A DNA stretch of 64,000 bases from Marinifilaceae bacterium (GTDB lineage: Bacteria; Bacteroidota; Bacteroidia; Bacteroidales; Marinifilaceae): positions 1-64,000 of the forward strand of contig JAFGYE010000097.1 in the NCBI GenBank assembly GCA_016936255.1, read 5' to 3'. The position numbers were made by a program, and so were the translations under genes. The notes under the pieces are model-generated. The model was not told where the DNA came from. It saw nothing but the letters and a program-made list of their open reading frames with translations, and did not search any database. Positions 63,182-64,000 of the stretch are shown piece by piece. How positions within the stretch are numbered: the stretch's first letter is position 1; each line of letters begins with the position of its first letter.

Positions 63182-64000
63182 TTATTGCTTAACAATCTTG
63201 TAGCTTTTTCGGTATCCTTCCGATTCAATAAGCAAAAAATAAGCGCCGCTTCGTAATTGCTCAACTGATTTAATAATCCTTACTTCTCCACCTATATTTT
63301 TATGCTCTTCCTTAAATATCAAGCTTCCTGTCATGCTGAACAATGAAATTGTAGTCTCATCATTTCTAAAATCAGATAGATCGATATGCAATTCATGAAC
63401 AACAGGATTTGGATAGATATGAACGATTGGCGCTGTTAAAACATCTTCGATTCCAGTAACTGTCTCAACTATAATTTTAAATTCTTGCCTGGCAAGATAT
63501 TCATTATCCCAAGCTTCTAAAATCACATTAAAAGTACCCGCTTCGGTTGGTAAACCGTATAAGGTTGCAGTTCCATCTCCATTGTCATCTAAATTTAACC
63601 AACTTGGCTTTTCAAAGGCTGTTACAACACATCCTTCAGCATCAACATCCTGATATTCTATCATATAAACATAACTTTCATTCAATACTGCATCAACAAA
63701 AGGTTCTGATATAAATCTCGGAGCTTCATTTTTATTCTCAATATTAATGGTAAACCTATCGTTATAACTTAATCCGCCTTGATCAGTAACTGTTACTTTT
63801 AATGAATAGCTAATATAATCTTCATAATTAAATATCTCTTTCGAAACAATCCTGTCTCCATCCAATTCGAAATACTCATTCTCTGCCAGATTAAATGTGA
63901 ATGTCTCATCAATATCAGCGTCGCTAGCAGTTAATATTCCCACTTCAGTTCCAATGGCAGAATTTTCGGCAATTGTAGTATTTGACAATTGAATGGCTGT
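63182..64000 (-). CDS. Cadherin-like secreted protein with type IX sorting domain, C-terminal part
   Basis: The frame is open to the right edge, so the gene is 5'-truncated by the window; the TTG at 63988 is internal. The visible 272 residues begin in a cadherin-like repeat (TIAENSAIGTEVGILTASDA, DADIDETFTFNLAENEYFEL, YEDYISYSLKVTVTDQGGLS). An Ig-like putative domain follows (APRFISEPFVDAVLNESYVY, GTATLYGLPTEAGTFNVILE). The C-terminus is a Por-type sorting domain (VHIYPNPVVHELHIDLSDF, LFSMTGSLIFKEEH, LRSGAYFLLIESEGYRKSYK). The protein should leave the cell through the type IX system and be anchored or released at the surface. Confidence 0.88.
   Translation of the reverse strand, partial: TAIQLSNTTIAENSAIGTEVGILTASDADIDETFTFNLAENEYFELDGDRIVSKEIFNYEDYISYSLKVTVTDQGGLSYNDRFTINIENKNEAPRFISEPFVDAVLNESYVYMIEYQDVDAEGCVVTAFEKPSWLNLDDNGDGTATLYGLPTEAGTFNVILEAWDNEYLARQEFKIIVETVTGIEDVLTAPIVHIYPNPVVHELHIDLSDFRNDETTISLFSMTGSLIFKEEHKNIGGEVRIIKSVEQLRSGAYFLLIESEGYRKSYKIVKQ

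Overview
The window reads as chromosomal DNA of an AT-rich marine-type Bacteroidota (Bacteroidia, probably order Marinilabiliales or close to it). This rests on the F-type ATP synthase gene order with a bactofilin next to atpZ, the DUF4271-hemD pair, a YceD-L32-FabH cluster, a secreted protein with a type IX secretion (Por) C-terminal sorting domain, PorT-type outer membrane protein, Bacteroidota-style -7 boxes (TAnnTTTG) and almost no Shine-Dalgarno sequences. The genus is inference. No rRNA, tRNA, CRISPR array or intact mobile element was seen.

Region by region. 1-2659: potassium genes, namely the 3' part of a KdpE response regulator, a TrkH channel subunit and a sensor-like membrane protein without a kinase domain. 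2660-7573: a decayed accessory stretch holding two tail-to-tail group II intron remnants, an intact TerC-family transporter, a decayed coiled-coil membrane protein gene, a decayed EamA transporter gene, and a degenerate tandem repeat with a period near 41 bp. 7574-8371: an orphan helical protein with a strong terminator. 8632-10011: a YihY/BrkB membrane protein.

10193-18633: a co-directional locus made of a two-component system, an alkaline-phosphatase-superfamily lipid phosphotransferase, an ArnC/GtrB-like glycosyltransferase, a tandem LABN-domain membrane protein, an ArnT-like GT-C enzyme and a nucleotide-sugar epimerase. Together they look like a regulated system that decorates lipid A or another envelope lipid. 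18722-20550: secreted glutathione peroxidase and a heptosyltransferase-like GT9.

20761-35498: ATP synthase split over two loci (atpD-atpC, and bactofilin-atpZ-atpI-like-atpB-E-F-H-A-G), separated by a prenyl synthase, an MMPL/RND exporter, a Na/Pi symporter and a C_GCAxxG_C_C protein. 35791-43778: mainly housekeeping genes: fabH, rpmF, yceD, a sensor kinase, mnmH, rsgA, an exonuclease III and an AspT-type transporter. 43894-49582: peptidase E, a TPR sensor kinase, an outer membrane barrel, and an ECF sigma factor with its membrane anti-sigma factor. 49744-64000: a P4-type lipoprotein phosphatase, DUF4271, hemD, rnpA, yidD, a CtpA-type protease, polA, queD, an ArsR regulator, a second prenyl synthase, a PAS sensor kinase, deoC, and the C-terminal part of a secreted cadherin-like protein running off the right edge.

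Most transcription units end in clear hairpins followed by T-runs; these are listed. The observations most worth a second look are the 41-bp-period array (6857-7187), the envelope-lipid modification locus, the kinase-less sensor coupled to trkH, the apparently proofreading-dead DNA polymerase I, and the intron and pseudogene graveyard.
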